A stretch of DNA of 64,000 bases from the NCBI RefSeq assembly GCF_040049195.1, contig NZ_JBDZDL010000011.1; one strand, 5' to 3'. Position 1 is the stretch's first letter; each line of letters opens with the position of its first letter. The position numbers and the translations under genes are program-made. This document shows, one piece after another, positions 17,588-26,364 of this stretch. Origin of the DNA: NCEH01 sp040049195. GTDB taxonomy: Bacteria > Pseudomonadota > Alphaproteobacteria > Rhizobiales > Xanthobacteraceae. Below the pieces are notes generated by a model. It saw only the letters and a program-made list of their open reading frames with translations, made no database searches and was not told the DNA's origin.

Positions 17588-18109
17588 TCACGCGGGTGCC
17601 TGATTGGCCGATGGCTTTGTCGCATTCGGCCTGTAACCGCGCTTGGCAACCGCTTTTCGCGCGGCTTTGGTCTCTTCCTCCACTTGGCGGAATTCCGGTT
17701 CCAGCTCCTGCAGGCGCTTCACCAAGCCGGACAGATCGTAGGTGTTGCTGAGCTTGCCGCCGTTACTCGCGCGCCGTTCAATGCGCCGAACCAACCCCTC
17801 TTGCTCTAATTCCGCGATGTAACGCTGGACCTGGCGGGGGCTTAGGCTCAGCCTCTGCGCGAGGGTTTCCTTGCTGGGAAAGGGCTTGCGCTCCTTGTCC
17901 CACCAGAAATCGCAGAGCTGAAGAAGAACGGCGAGCTGTGTTGCGGTGAGGTTGAGGCGCCGCTGGGCCCGCAGCAGCAATGAGGGCACGACGCAGAACC
18001 CGAGGTCCATGACCTCCTTGCCCCACTTGTCGACCGAAGCTTTCTGTGTGGTCTTGGGCGGCGGCGCCGCCTGCTCACCCTCGGGCGGTTGCTGGGTTTC
18101 TGTGCTCAT
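17588..18109 (-). CDS. helix-turn-helix DNA-binding protein
   Basis: A 173-residue protein with a disordered Pro/Gln-rich N-terminus and a winged helix-turn-helix domain (LSLSPRQVQRYIAELEQEGLVRRIERR) in the middle, then a Lys/Arg/Ala-rich tail. The layout, including FPSKETLAQRLSLS, resembles replication-initiator or plasmid/phage regulatory proteins with a Bacillus-type HTH_36 domain. It is upstream of and adjacent to the Abi-like gene. Whether it regulates that gene or acts in replication is unknown. The start is at the ATG in MSTETQQ; longer frames upstream lack a clear ribosome site. Confidence 0.7.
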   Translation of the reverse strand: MSTETQQPPEGEQAAPPPKTTQKASVDKWGKEVMDLGFCVVPSLLLRAQRRLNLTATQLAVLLQLCDFWWDKERKPFPSKETLAQRLSLSPRQVQRYIAELEQEGLVRRIERRASNGGKLSNTYDLSGLVKRLQELEPEFRQVEEETKAARKAVAKRGYRPNATKPSANQAPA

Positions 18110-18479
18110 GGTAATTTCTCCGTCAGTTGACGGATCACAAATGCTCTGTGCTCGCACGAGAAACAAGCCGTGGCCACCGGTCATTCATGACCTCTGCCAT
18201 GAGACCTAGGCGTCCGCAGGCCTCCCGACAAGGCCGTCTCCTGAAGAAGGACGCTCCTGATAATCGGATTAACGGCAAGGGCAGATAAACGAGTATCTGC
18301 CCGGTATCGGTCGCCGATGTCCGGTGGGTCGGCCCCTTTTTGCTGTGGCCTGACCTCACCGCCCTTCCGATAACCGCAGACACCGCGAGCTTGGGTGCTG
18401 GCGTCCTGGGCATGGGAACGCTTCAACCCAGACCACTCTCGCTCAAGCCCCAATCACTTGGCGAATGGAGAATAGGCAT
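18110..18479. other. intergenic region without a recognised gene
   Basis: This 370-base stretch separates the divergent helix-turn-helix gene and the S1/P1 nuclease gene. Short open frames occur on both strands but none has a ribosome site and family resemblance. It must hold the two divergent promoters; I could not pin them down. Confidence 0.5.
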
Positions 18480-19424
18480 ATGCGCAAGGCGATCGCCCTC
18501 GGCACCTTCCTGGCCCTGCTCACCTTTTCACCGAAAGCTTTCGCGTGGTGGGACGGCGGCCATATGCAGATCGCCTATGTCGCCTACAAGCGCCTCGTTG
18601 CCCCTGTGCGGGACAAGGTCGACGCGCTTCTCAGGCGAAACCCCGACTATGCGAAGTGGACCTCGGGTGCGCCGAACGAGACGACAGCCAGGACGTGGGC
18701 GTTCGTGCATGCTGCGACCTGGGCCGACGACATCAAGACCAAGGAATATGGCTACGCGCGAGACAGCGCGAGCAGCCCGACCGGCAGCCAGAACATCGGC
18801 TACGCCGACCACAACCAGCACGCCTATTGGCACTACAAGGACCTGCCGTTCTCTCCGGATGGGACGCCTTTACACGAACCCGACCCCGTTGACGCGGTCA
18901 CGCAGCTGAAACTGATGATCGCGGCGCTCCCGCAAACCTCGGGCGCGTCCGACGACATTCGCTCCTATGACCTCGTCTGGATCCTCCACCTCGTCGGCGA
19001 CGTCCACCAGCCGCTCCACGCCGTCTCCCGATACACCCGAGAGATCCCAAACGGCGACGCTGGCGGAAACGCGGAGAGTGTCATTCCGGCGACCGGTGAG
19101 ACCGTCTCGCTTCACGCATATTGGGACCGCATGTTTGGGGGGTATTCATCCGCCTACGGCGCGATCTTCGATGCCAGCGACCGCGGGGGCCTGGCGAGCG
19201 TCGTTCCGGACGCTCAGGCGGCGCAGGTGACCAATCCCGATGCCTGGGTCAGGGAAAGTGCCCGGCTCGCCGAGACGTTCGCCTACGCGCCTCCCGTCAC
19301 TTTGGGCGCCAACGCCGTGCTCCTGACGCGCCAGTATGAAACCGATGCCCGCAACACCGCGCGCAACCAGGCAGCCTTGGCTGCGGCGCGGCTAGCGAAC
19401 GTCCTCAACGCCACCCTGAAATAG
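18480..19424 (+). CDS. secreted S1/P1-type nuclease
   Basis: A 314-residue zinc-dependent single-strand nuclease. The signal peptide (LGTFLALLTFSPKAFA) is cut just before WWDGGHMQIA, giving the N-terminal Trp and His zinc ligands of this family. Other ligand motifs are visible: TWADDIK, ADHNQHAYWHYKDLPF, LHLVGDVHQPLHAVSR and LHAYWDRMFGG. It would degrade single-stranded DNA or RNA in the periplasm or outside the cell. ATG 18480 is chosen since GGAGAATAGG lies just before it; an ATG at 18465 would make the ribosome site part of the gene. It stands alone and converges with the PLD gene. Confidence 0.9.
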   Translation: MRKAIALGTFLALLTFSPKAFAWWDGGHMQIAYVAYKRLVAPVRDKVDALLRRNPDYAKWTSGAPNETTARTWAFVHAATWADDIKTKEYGYARDSASSPTGSQNIGYADHNQHAYWHYKDLPFSPDGTPLHEPDPVDAVTQLKLMIAALPQTSGASDDIRSYDLVWILHLVGDVHQPLHAVSRYTREIPNGDAGGNAESVIPATGETVSLHAYWDRMFGGYSSAYGAIFDASDRGGLASVVPDAQAAQVTNPDAWVRESARLAETFAYAPPVTLGANAVLLTRQYETDARNTARNQAALAAARLANVLNATLK

Positions 19425-19526
19425 GTCGTTGATCCCGAACCAGAGCCGATGCGTCGGCGGAGTACCTGGAAGATCGGTCGGACCGAAGCGCGGCGATCCG
19501 GAGACGGATCGGAAGCACGATCCGTC

Positions 19527-20840
19527 TTAGCCGCCCTTCCTGCCAAGACGCCGTCGCGCCTCGGCCAGCTCGTCGGCGGTAAAGAGAGGCGCGAACTCCG
19601 GACGCAGCGCAATGTCTTCGACGGAGAGATCCAGGCGATCCAAAGACGCCAACTTCGAGAGGCCCTCGGGTATTTGGCCCGGCTCCAGTAGTGATTTGAC
19701 AGTATCAACCGGCCCCAGACGGTCGATCATGCCCAAAAATCGCTGAGGTCGGTACCCCAGCTTTGAGGCTTCAGTGTATGTGTCACGAAGCTCACGCTCT
19801 AAAATCTTGATGTCAGGTGTGGGTTTAATTTTCGCCGGATCCGCCTGCTGCAGACTTTTCATCGCGACAGTAAAGTCAATAAGCGCATTGGCTCCATCAC
19901 CGGAGTATTTCTCGAAGAGCTGAGGAGCAATCGTCGTGAGAGCGGCTACGCCGGCCTTCCCAAGCTGAAGGAGCGGAAAACCGTCCAATCGGACATGCTT
20001 CACCTTCCGGACAAAACTGATCGTTGGCCCGTGATAATCCGTCACAAAGTAGATGCCATCAAACACCGGGCTCCCAGATGACATATCGAAATCGATTAGA
20101 TATTCGCCGTTCCGAAGTTCATCAGTCCAACCCTGATACTGCTCAAGATCTTTCAGGCCTGGATTTTCTTTGACAAGGGCCGCCGTTTCACGAGCTCCTG
20201 CCTCGTCGATGTGCTCGGACCAAAACGCAAGCCGCAACTTGTTCCACGATGGATGACCCGGAGCCTGCTGGTAGGATTGGAGCAAATCTGACGAAAGGCG
20301 CGCGCCTGGAGGAGCTGAGCGCGCGCGACGCTTCCACAGCTCTGTTGCGATCTTCAGGTGAGTGTCCTCAATGGGATATGCGTCGCGCAGGCGACGGTCG
20401 AACCACTCCTCGATGTTCTTGAGCACGACAGGGTCTGTCACGAGGATATTGGCCTCAGCCCAGCTTCCGAGTTCGGCACCTTCAACTGCTAGACCATTCG
20501 TCGACGCGTTAGACGAGCCGATCACGGCCGCCTTCGGTGTCCAATAAACCTTGGCATGCAGACGCGGATCCGAAAACACCCGCTCCTTCGGCAACAATTT
20601 GATGATCGCGCCTATCTCGTCCGGATTGCAGGCGCCTGAATCGAGATTGCAGATAATTCTGACGTCGAAGCCGGATCGACCTACCCCGAGCCGTTCGCGC
20701 GCATCCTTTCCCCAGAACGCAACTGCCAGCTTCGCGTGACTAGCGGTCGCCAGCATCGCGGTGATCTCAGTGAGTGCATCTTTTTCGTCTAGGAACTGCA
20801 AACTCGCTTCACCGCGCACAGCTTTGCTCACGTCAGTCAC
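19527..20840 (-). CDS. phospholipase-D-family nuclease, candidate effector of the ssp-like operon
   Basis: About 437 residues. The N-terminal half is a PLD-type domain with a single HxK motif, RLHAKVYWT, followed by GSSNASTNGL; one motif per chain implies a dimeric active site, as in BfiI-type and Nuc nucleases. The C-terminal half (with GEYLIDFDMSSGSPVFDGIYFV) is not one I recognise and may be a recognition domain. It lies 288 bases after the sspD-like gene on the same strand, where other Ssp systems place an effector. The start is uncertain: GTG 20840 or 20831 follow a G-rich ribosome site; the frame stays open to 21056 but that part is low-complexity. Confidence 0.72.
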   Translation of the reverse strand: MTDVSKAVRGEASLQFLDEKDALTEITAMLATASHAKLAVAFWGKDARERLGVGRSGFDVRIICNLDSGACNPDEIGAIIKLLPKERVFSDPRLHAKVYWTPKAAVIGSSNASTNGLAVEGAELGSWAEANILVTDPVVLKNIEEWFDRRLRDAYPIEDTHLKIATELWKRRARSAPPGARLSSDLLQSYQQAPGHPSWNKLRLAFWSEHIDEAGARETAALVKENPGLKDLEQYQGWTDELRNGEYLIDFDMSSGSPVFDGIYFVTDYHGPTISFVRKVKHVRLDGFPLLQLGKAGVAALTTIAPQLFEKYSGDGANALIDFTVAMKSLQQADPAKIKPTPDIKILERELRDTYTEASKLGYRPQRFLGMIDRLGPVDTVKSLLEPGQIPEGLSKLASLDRLDLSVEDIALRPEFAPLFTADELAEARRRLGRKGG

Positions 20841-21128
20841 CCCCCGGTGGTCTTCGGCAACAGAGCCGACCGGAGACCTTTGCACGGGCGAAGGCGATGA
20901 CTCAACCGTGGGCGGCCCCCTCTCTGCCAGGGAAAAGCCATCGCCATGGCTCCAAGATCGGACCACCTGCGGACGCCGCTCTGTGAAGCGCGCACCACCG
21001 CCGCGTCCCAGGTGGACATTGCCTTTGCTCTCGAAAGCCAAGGCAATGAAGGGCAACCGCGCGCTCGGGAAAGGATATGCTGCACGGCCAGCCTGGACCG
21101 GAGTGGCACGCGGCGTCGGCTTCGACGC

Positions 21129-21953
21129 CTAAATCGAGCAAACCAGGCAACCGTCGCGTAGGTGTGGCGCGTCTTCGGGCTCCAAGCTCGCGAGCACCTG
21201 CACTAGCGGAAGGTTGCGCCGCCGGGCCTTGCGTTTCGCCTCGATCGCTTCGTGGTGCGCTTTGATTTCGGCGATACGCTCCGGGCGGGACAGTTCGCGA
21301 AGAGTTTCGTTCTGGCTCCAGTAGAACTGTTCCCCGAATTCGACCGTTCGCTCCTCGTAATCCTGAGCAAGCTTGAAGTACTCTGGATGAATCTCCAAGA
21401 GGCGGACCCACTCAATCTTCTGCTGGTAGAAGCAGAAGTAGCATCCGGACCGTGAGCGCCCCCACTCCATGTAGGGCGGCAGCCCTAGCCCAGAGTCCTC
21501 GAGGATGCGAATGATGTCAGCGCGGACCAGTCCGTCCTCCTGGAAAGGGTAGACTGCTTTGATGTTCGGCTTAGTGCTGATGTAGCCGACGCGGTCCTCG
21601 TCGGCGCGCAGGCCCACATAGTTGATGACCGGCCCGTCGCCGACATAGTCCTCGAACGGCTTTAACTTCATCATCTTAGTGCACCAGCGCCGATGGTTGG
21701 AAGGCAGCATTCCCCGGTAGATCTTCAGCCAGTGGTCGAAGGGCTTGTCCGGGGTGGTGCGAACGATGGGCTTGCCCAGGATAGCCTGCAGCCGGGCGAT
21801 GTAGTCCATCGTCTCGGGCAGTTCCTTGTCAGTGTCGTGGAAGATGTATTCCACGTCGGGGATCCGGTCTCGGAGGTAAATAGCCAGCGCCGCGCTGTCC
21901 TTACCGCCGGATAGGCTAAGGACGTGGCGGACTTCGGCGCCTGCTGCGCTCAC
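21129..21953 (-). CDS. sspD: SspD/DndC-type PAPS-reductase-like ATP pyrophosphatase
   Basis: A 274-residue enzyme of the PAPS-reductase/N-type ATP pyrophosphatase family. The PP-loop SGGKDS is at residues 15-20. Cys motifs follow: RRWCTKMMKLKPF, SGCYFCFYQQK and a C-terminal DGCLVCSI, as in DndC and SspD, which carry an iron-sulfur cluster. In phosphorothioation systems this protein activates the DNA backbone with ATP so that sulfur can be inserted. It starts with GTG overlapping the stop of the large ATPase gene (GTGA), so it is coupled to it. With the DUF4007 and ATPase genes next door, SspD is more likely than DndC. Confidence 0.85.
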   Translation of the reverse strand: MSAAGAEVRHVLSLSGGKDSAALAIYLRDRIPDVEYIFHDTDKELPETMDYIARLQAILGKPIVRTTPDKPFDHWLKIYRGMLPSNHRRWCTKMMKLKPFEDYVGDGPVINYVGLRADEDRVGYISTKPNIKAVYPFQEDGLVRADIIRILEDSGLGLPPYMEWGRSRSGCYFCFYQQKIEWVRLLEIHPEYFKLAQDYEERTVEFGEQFYWSQNETLRELSRPERIAEIKAHHEAIEAKRKARRRNLPLVQVLASLEPEDAPHLRDGCLVCSI

Positions 21954-24900
21954 AGTGAGCCTCCCGCATTCTGATCGCCGGCGCCATCGGCTGGTTCGTC
22001 CTTCATCTTCGGCATAACGCGCCAGAGGACCTCCGCTGCCAGCTGCAGCCGAAGGCCCTCGTCCGTCCCCAACAGGGCGTCGATCATCTTCACCCGCTCT
22101 TCCAGCTCGGCGCTTAGCGGTGGGCGGTGCAGAACATGCACCCGCTCTTCGCCGGTGGCCGGTGTTAGGCTCAGGCGCAGGGCGTCGACATCTGGTCGCA
22201 GGTCCTGGTCCCGGTGCGCGAAGGCGGCATGTTCGACGCGATAAAAGGTTTCAGCTAGGACGCCAACCTCTTCGACGAAACGCACCTCATCCCCCGGCCC
22301 CCACTTCTGGGGCGGGCGTGAGACCACATAGGCCGCCAAGGACTCGATCCACAGTTCATCACTGAGTTGGGGGTCTCGCAGGCGCAGCGCGAAGGCCCGT
22401 AGACGCGGCTCCCGGGCGGCCAGGGACACGCGGGCCGCGCGCTTGGCGATCGCGTTGCGGTCTATTCGTCCCTCGACCTGGCCCAGCGCTGCGGCCACTC
22501 GCGTCGACAACCGGCCTATCAGCCGCGCGTAGGCGGCGCGGAGCTCTTCGATGGCCAGACGCAACGCATCAACGAACTTGCGCGCCTCATCGCACTCAGC
22601 CGGCCGGTCCACGGGGAACGCTTGCAGGCCGCAGGCCACCGGCAGGTCGCGGAAGATGAGCGTGGCGGGCTCGCGCGCCTTGATGAGCGCGTCCCGGACC
22701 GACGCAGCCGTCGGCGAGAGTGCGCCGGCGCGGCGCACGTAGTCCGGAAGTTCGGCAGCGAATTCGCAGAGGGGCACGACCACGTCCAGGAGTTCGGCGC
22801 GCCGGGCATCCAAATCGCGCGCAAAGGCGTCGGCCAAGCGCGCAAAGACCTCGGCGCGCACCCCGGCCACACGACAGTGCTGAATGGCGAAGTCGCGCGG
22901 CTGCTTGAGCATACGCATGAAGTCGTCCGGTCCGAAGCTGGGAATGAAAGTCCCATCCTCGTAGACAGCGTACTCGTGGGCGCCAAGCTTGAGCACGAAC
23001 GCCAGAAGCAGTGGTGTCACGCCATCGCGCGCGCCGATCGCGCCGCCTCGCAGGGCGGCCAGGACCTCGGAGGCCGGAACTGGATCGCCGCTTCCGTCTG
23101 CAATGCCCGCTCGCAACGCGGTCAGGGCAGGCTTCAGGTGGAGAGGATCATCGTCGGGCTCGGCGAGCGTCCACCCCGCTTCCGTCTCGATATGGAGCCC
23201 GCCCTTCCGCAACACCGAAAGGTACATCGACCGTTCCGGCGGGGCCTTTCGCGAGTCCAGGCCAAAGGCTTCCCGATCGGGGGCCTTGAACATGCCCTCG
23301 ACAAGCCGCTGGCGCGCCGCAGCCGCTGCGCTGCTCAGGGTGTTGCGGTTGAGAAGCTCATTGGCGATGCGCGGCGCGTCGTGGAAGCGCGCGTCGCAGA
23401 GGTCCGACAGCCCGTGAAGCAGGCCCCGTTCAAACTCCTTGGCCTCTCCGCCCACAAACCAGGCCATCGCGCCGCTTCGCGTGCGCAGGCCGGAGCGCGC
23501 GGCGAGCTTGGTGGTGAGCGCGCGCCGGGCGCTCGAAAGCTGACGCGCCACCTCCGAGGCCGCGTATGCGTCATGCGCCAGTTCGGGCACATGATCCCTT
23601 ACCCATTGCCAGTGCAGGATGTCCACCAGTTCCGATCCGAGGTCACCCAGTGCCTGCCCGACACCGACCACCACGTCCGGGCGCTCCCTGAAGAGTCCGG
23701 CCTTGAGAGCTTTGAGGACGTTCGCGCGATCGGCCTTGGTGTCCGCCAGGGCGACGAGCACAAGGCCGTCCGCCGCCGTCGGCTCGTCTAGGGCGGCGGT
23801 GAGATCGCTGGATGTGACGTAGCGGACTTCGAACCACCGCATGGTCCCCCAGCGGATATAGTGGCCACGCGCCAGAAGGGGCGACGGATCGAGGTAGGGG
23901 ATCAGATGCGACGCCACCGCCGTCAGCGCGGGCGTTTCGCGGACCGCCGTCTCCAGCGCGGCCTTAAGATTCACACTGGTGTTCGGCCAAAGACGATAGC
24001 CCGCTTGACCACCCCGGCGATGCAGCAAACCGCGGTCCACAAGGACTTCCAGTGCAGCCTCGGTGTCGGCGACCGCCTGTGGAACCAGGCAGGCCGAAAG
24101 GGCGCGGTTCGTGGGCAGCAGGTCTTCGGCGTCGAGTAGATTCAGGACCGCCACGGCCTTCAGGGTCCGTCGCTCCGCGTCTGACAGGTCTTCGGCGGTG
24201 TCGACAGTCGCGGATATGCGCAGCCAGTGGGTCTCGTAGCTTCGACCGGACAACCGATGACCGAACGTGCTGCGGATGTAATCGTAGAACTCCGGGAGGC
24301 CATACCAGGCGTCCGCGGCGATGGGTCGATCGGCAAACGCCTTGAGCGCGAACGGCTCGTCCGACAGTAGGAACCCGAATAGGGAGCGCTCGTGCTGACC
24401 ATAGCGGGCGAAGAAGCGCACGAGGGCCGGCAACAGCGTTGGATGTATGGGATACAGAGGGACGGCGTCCAGTCCCAGGACGGCGGTCGCGCCGCCGGCA
24501 AGCCAGCCCATCGACGCTGTCGCCTTGACGACCGCGCGCGCCGCGTTCGTCACCTTTTCGCTGTGCCGCGCCGGCTGCACGCCGAGCGCGCCAGCGACAA
24601 GGGCGGCCGTGTGGGCAAGCGGCTGATCGAAGGTGATGTCCCCAAACCGGCCTCCCACCTTGTCCCACTCGTGACGCACCGCACGCGGCAGAGCCTCAGC
24701 GTAGGCCTGGAAGCCCTGGTGCAGCAGGTTCAGGAAGAGGAACGGACGCGACGCGCTCTCCATGGCCTGATCAGCGATCTTCTGGAACACGAAGACGTCT
24801 TCGGCCTGAGGGTTCTGCGCCGCGTATTCGAGGAGCTTGCCGAACTCATCGACGATGAGAACCAAGCCTGCCCCCTCCTTGTCCGCCACGGCGCGCACGT

Positions 24901-25402
24901 CCTCGATCAGGGTCTCGATATCCAGGACCGTTCCGCCCGATTGGGCGAGGACGTTGGCCCGGGCGCAGAGCGCGACCAAGGCCTTACCCTTGCGACCCAC
25001 CCGCCGCTCGAGAGACTTGGCCACCCCACGGGCGATCGACGCGACGAGCGGCTCGCGCGATCCCGTGACCAGGACGGGCCAGAGGCGCGGGGTCTCTGGC
25101 CATCCCACTTCCCGTGCGATCCGCTCGGTCGGTCCGGAGTGCGGATCCGACAGGAGGTGGGCGAGCGCCAGGGCGAAGGAGGATTTGCCCACACCGTAGT
25201 CGCCCGTCACGCGCCAAGCCCGCAACCCCGACTGCGGCTTCAGGCAATCTGCGATCCGCTGGAAATGCTGAGCCGTGGCCGGTGTGACGATGTAGCCTGT
25301 CAAGGCCTTCGGATCATAGAAGTCACGCTCAAGCTGTGCCGAGCGGAGAAAGCGATCTGGCGTGTGAAAGAGATCGCGAATATGCTTTGGGGCGGAGGTC
25401 AC
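21950..25402 (-). CDS. sspC: large P-loop ATPase, SspC-like
   Basis: An 1150-residue ATPase. Walker A is GDYGVGKS (residues 67-74) and Walker B is LIVDEF (about 182-187), both near the N-terminus; the next 900 residues are helical and without a domain I can name. The N-terminus (IRDLFHTPDRFLRSAQLERDF) recalls ATPases found with DUF4007 genes. In Ssp systems an ATPase, SspC, is needed for single-strand phosphorothioation together with the DUF4007 nickase SspB and SspD. Start GTG overlaps the DUF4007 gene by 4 bases and the stop overlaps the sspD-like gene by 4 bases. Confidence 0.78.
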   Translation of the reverse strand: MTSAPKHIRDLFHTPDRFLRSAQLERDFYDPKALTGYIVTPATAQHFQRIADCLKPQSGLRAWRVTGDYGVGKSSFALALAHLLSDPHSGPTERIAREVGWPETPRLWPVLVTGSREPLVASIARGVAKSLERRVGRKGKALVALCARANVLAQSGGTVLDIETLIEDVRAVADKEGAGLVLIVDEFGKLLEYAAQNPQAEDVFVFQKIADQAMESASRPFLFLNLLHQGFQAYAEALPRAVRHEWDKVGGRFGDITFDQPLAHTAALVAGALGVQPARHSEKVTNAARAVVKATASMGWLAGGATAVLGLDAVPLYPIHPTLLPALVRFFARYGQHERSLFGFLLSDEPFALKAFADRPIAADAWYGLPEFYDYIRSTFGHRLSGRSYETHWLRISATVDTAEDLSDAERRTLKAVAVLNLLDAEDLLPTNRALSACLVPQAVADTEAALEVLVDRGLLHRRGGQAGYRLWPNTSVNLKAALETAVRETPALTAVASHLIPYLDPSPLLARGHYIRWGTMRWFEVRYVTSSDLTAALDEPTAADGLVLVALADTKADRANVLKALKAGLFRERPDVVVGVGQALGDLGSELVDILHWQWVRDHVPELAHDAYAASEVARQLSSARRALTTKLAARSGLRTRSGAMAWFVGGEAKEFERGLLHGLSDLCDARFHDAPRIANELLNRNTLSSAAAAARQRLVEGMFKAPDREAFGLDSRKAPPERSMYLSVLRKGGLHIETEAGWTLAEPDDDPLHLKPALTALRAGIADGSGDPVPASEVLAALRGGAIGARDGVTPLLLAFVLKLGAHEYAVYEDGTFIPSFGPDDFMRMLKQPRDFAIQHCRVAGVRAEVFARLADAFARDLDARRAELLDVVVPLCEFAAELPDYVRRAGALSPTAASVRDALIKAREPATLIFRDLPVACGLQAFPVDRPAECDEARKFVDALRLAIEELRAAYARLIGRLSTRVAAALGQVEGRIDRNAIAKRAARVSLAAREPRLRAFALRLRDPQLSDELWIESLAAYVVSRPPQKWGPGDEVRFVEEVGVLAETFYRVEHAAFAHRDQDLRPDVDALRLSLTPATGEERVHVLHRPPLSAELEERVKMIDALLGTDEGLRLQLAAEVLWRVMPKMKDEPADGAGDQNAGGSL

Positions 25403-26355
25403 GTGCCCACCTCTTCGGCATAGACATCATCAAGGCTCGGGCCGTCGCCGTCTCGGAAAAGCTGTCCCTCGATCGCGGAGGGCTGGAAGGTGAAGCCGCG
25501 GCTCGCTGACGACACTGGAGCGCCTTCCACGCGGGCGCGCACATCGTGCTCCGGGAGCTTGAACAACTGGCCCGGCGAGGCCGGCGCCATGGCCACGGTG
25601 CGCAGGTTCAGCGCCGGATCCGTGCCCGCGAAGCGGCGCCAATAGTCGTGCAGGCAGTAGTCGAAGAGGGTTTGGCCAATTTCCGGTTTCGCCTCGCGCC
25701 GGAAGCCGTAGACCGTCTCCCAGCGCCCGCCGTCGCTCTGCCGCGCACCCAGATTCACCAGGAGCTGCAGGTCGACGAGCGGGCCGTCGAGCGAGTCCTC
25801 CACCGCCGCGCTCGCCCCGCGCACCGGATGATACATGTGAAGGAAGACATCAAGATGCTGGCGCAGCGTGACGTCGGAGTGATCGAACCCCATGCGTACG
25901 GATTGCGCCCTGAAGGCACGGAATGCTTCTCCATGTGTGAACTCCGGATAGGGCCAGTGGCCCAGCAGGAATCGCCAGGCAAATAAGGGACCTTCGTCGC
26001 GTGAGGCAATGTTCCAATGCAGCAGCCAGAGCGTGCGGACGTCCTCTAGATAAGGATCGTGACCCGCCTCCTCGTTGAAGATCGCCTCCCCGAAATCGGT
26101 GATCTCCAGGGTGCGGTCCCGCCCGACCGGCCGCGCCACGCCCGTGACCTCGACCCAAAACTTGAGAGCGCGCACCATATTCTTACCCAGACCCAGCACC
26201 ACCATGGCCTTGTCGTCGTCGACGAAGGTCCGCGGATCGGCCTTTACCGCCCGATATGCCTTAGGCAGCCAGGCGTATCGGCAGGCGAAGGTCTCGTGGC
26301 CGGAGAACCTCAGCCCATTAAGATCGGCGGCCTCGAAAGTGTGGATGTCGCTCAA
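25399..26355 (-). CDS. sspB: DUF4007 protein, SspB-like DNA nickase
   Basis: A 318-residue DUF4007 protein. The family hallmark FSGHETFACRYAWLPKAY is near the N-terminus (about residues 17-34), followed by DKAMVVLGLGKNMVRALKFW, which also fits the family. DUF4007 is the domain of SspB, the nicking enzyme of the single-strand phosphorothioation pathway. It starts at TTG, 9 bases after the cysteine desulfurase gene, and overlaps the ATPase gene by GTGA. The assignment rests on family memory and on context. Confidence 0.82.
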   Translation of the reverse strand: MSDIHTFEAADLNGLRFSGHETFACRYAWLPKAYRAVKADPRTFVDDDKAMVVLGLGKNMVRALKFWVEVTGVARPVGRDRTLEITDFGEAIFNEEAGHDPYLEDVRTLWLLHWNIASRDEGPLFAWRFLLGHWPYPEFTHGEAFRAFRAQSVRMGFDHSDVTLRQHLDVFLHMYHPVRGASAAVEDSLDGPLVDLQLLVNLGARQSDGGRWETVYGFRREAKPEIGQTLFDYCLHDYWRRFAGTDPALNLRTVAMAPASPGQLFKLPEHDVRARVEGAPVSSASRGFTFQPSAIEGQLFRDGDGPSLDDVYAEEVGT

Positions 26356-26364
26356 GATGCGGTC

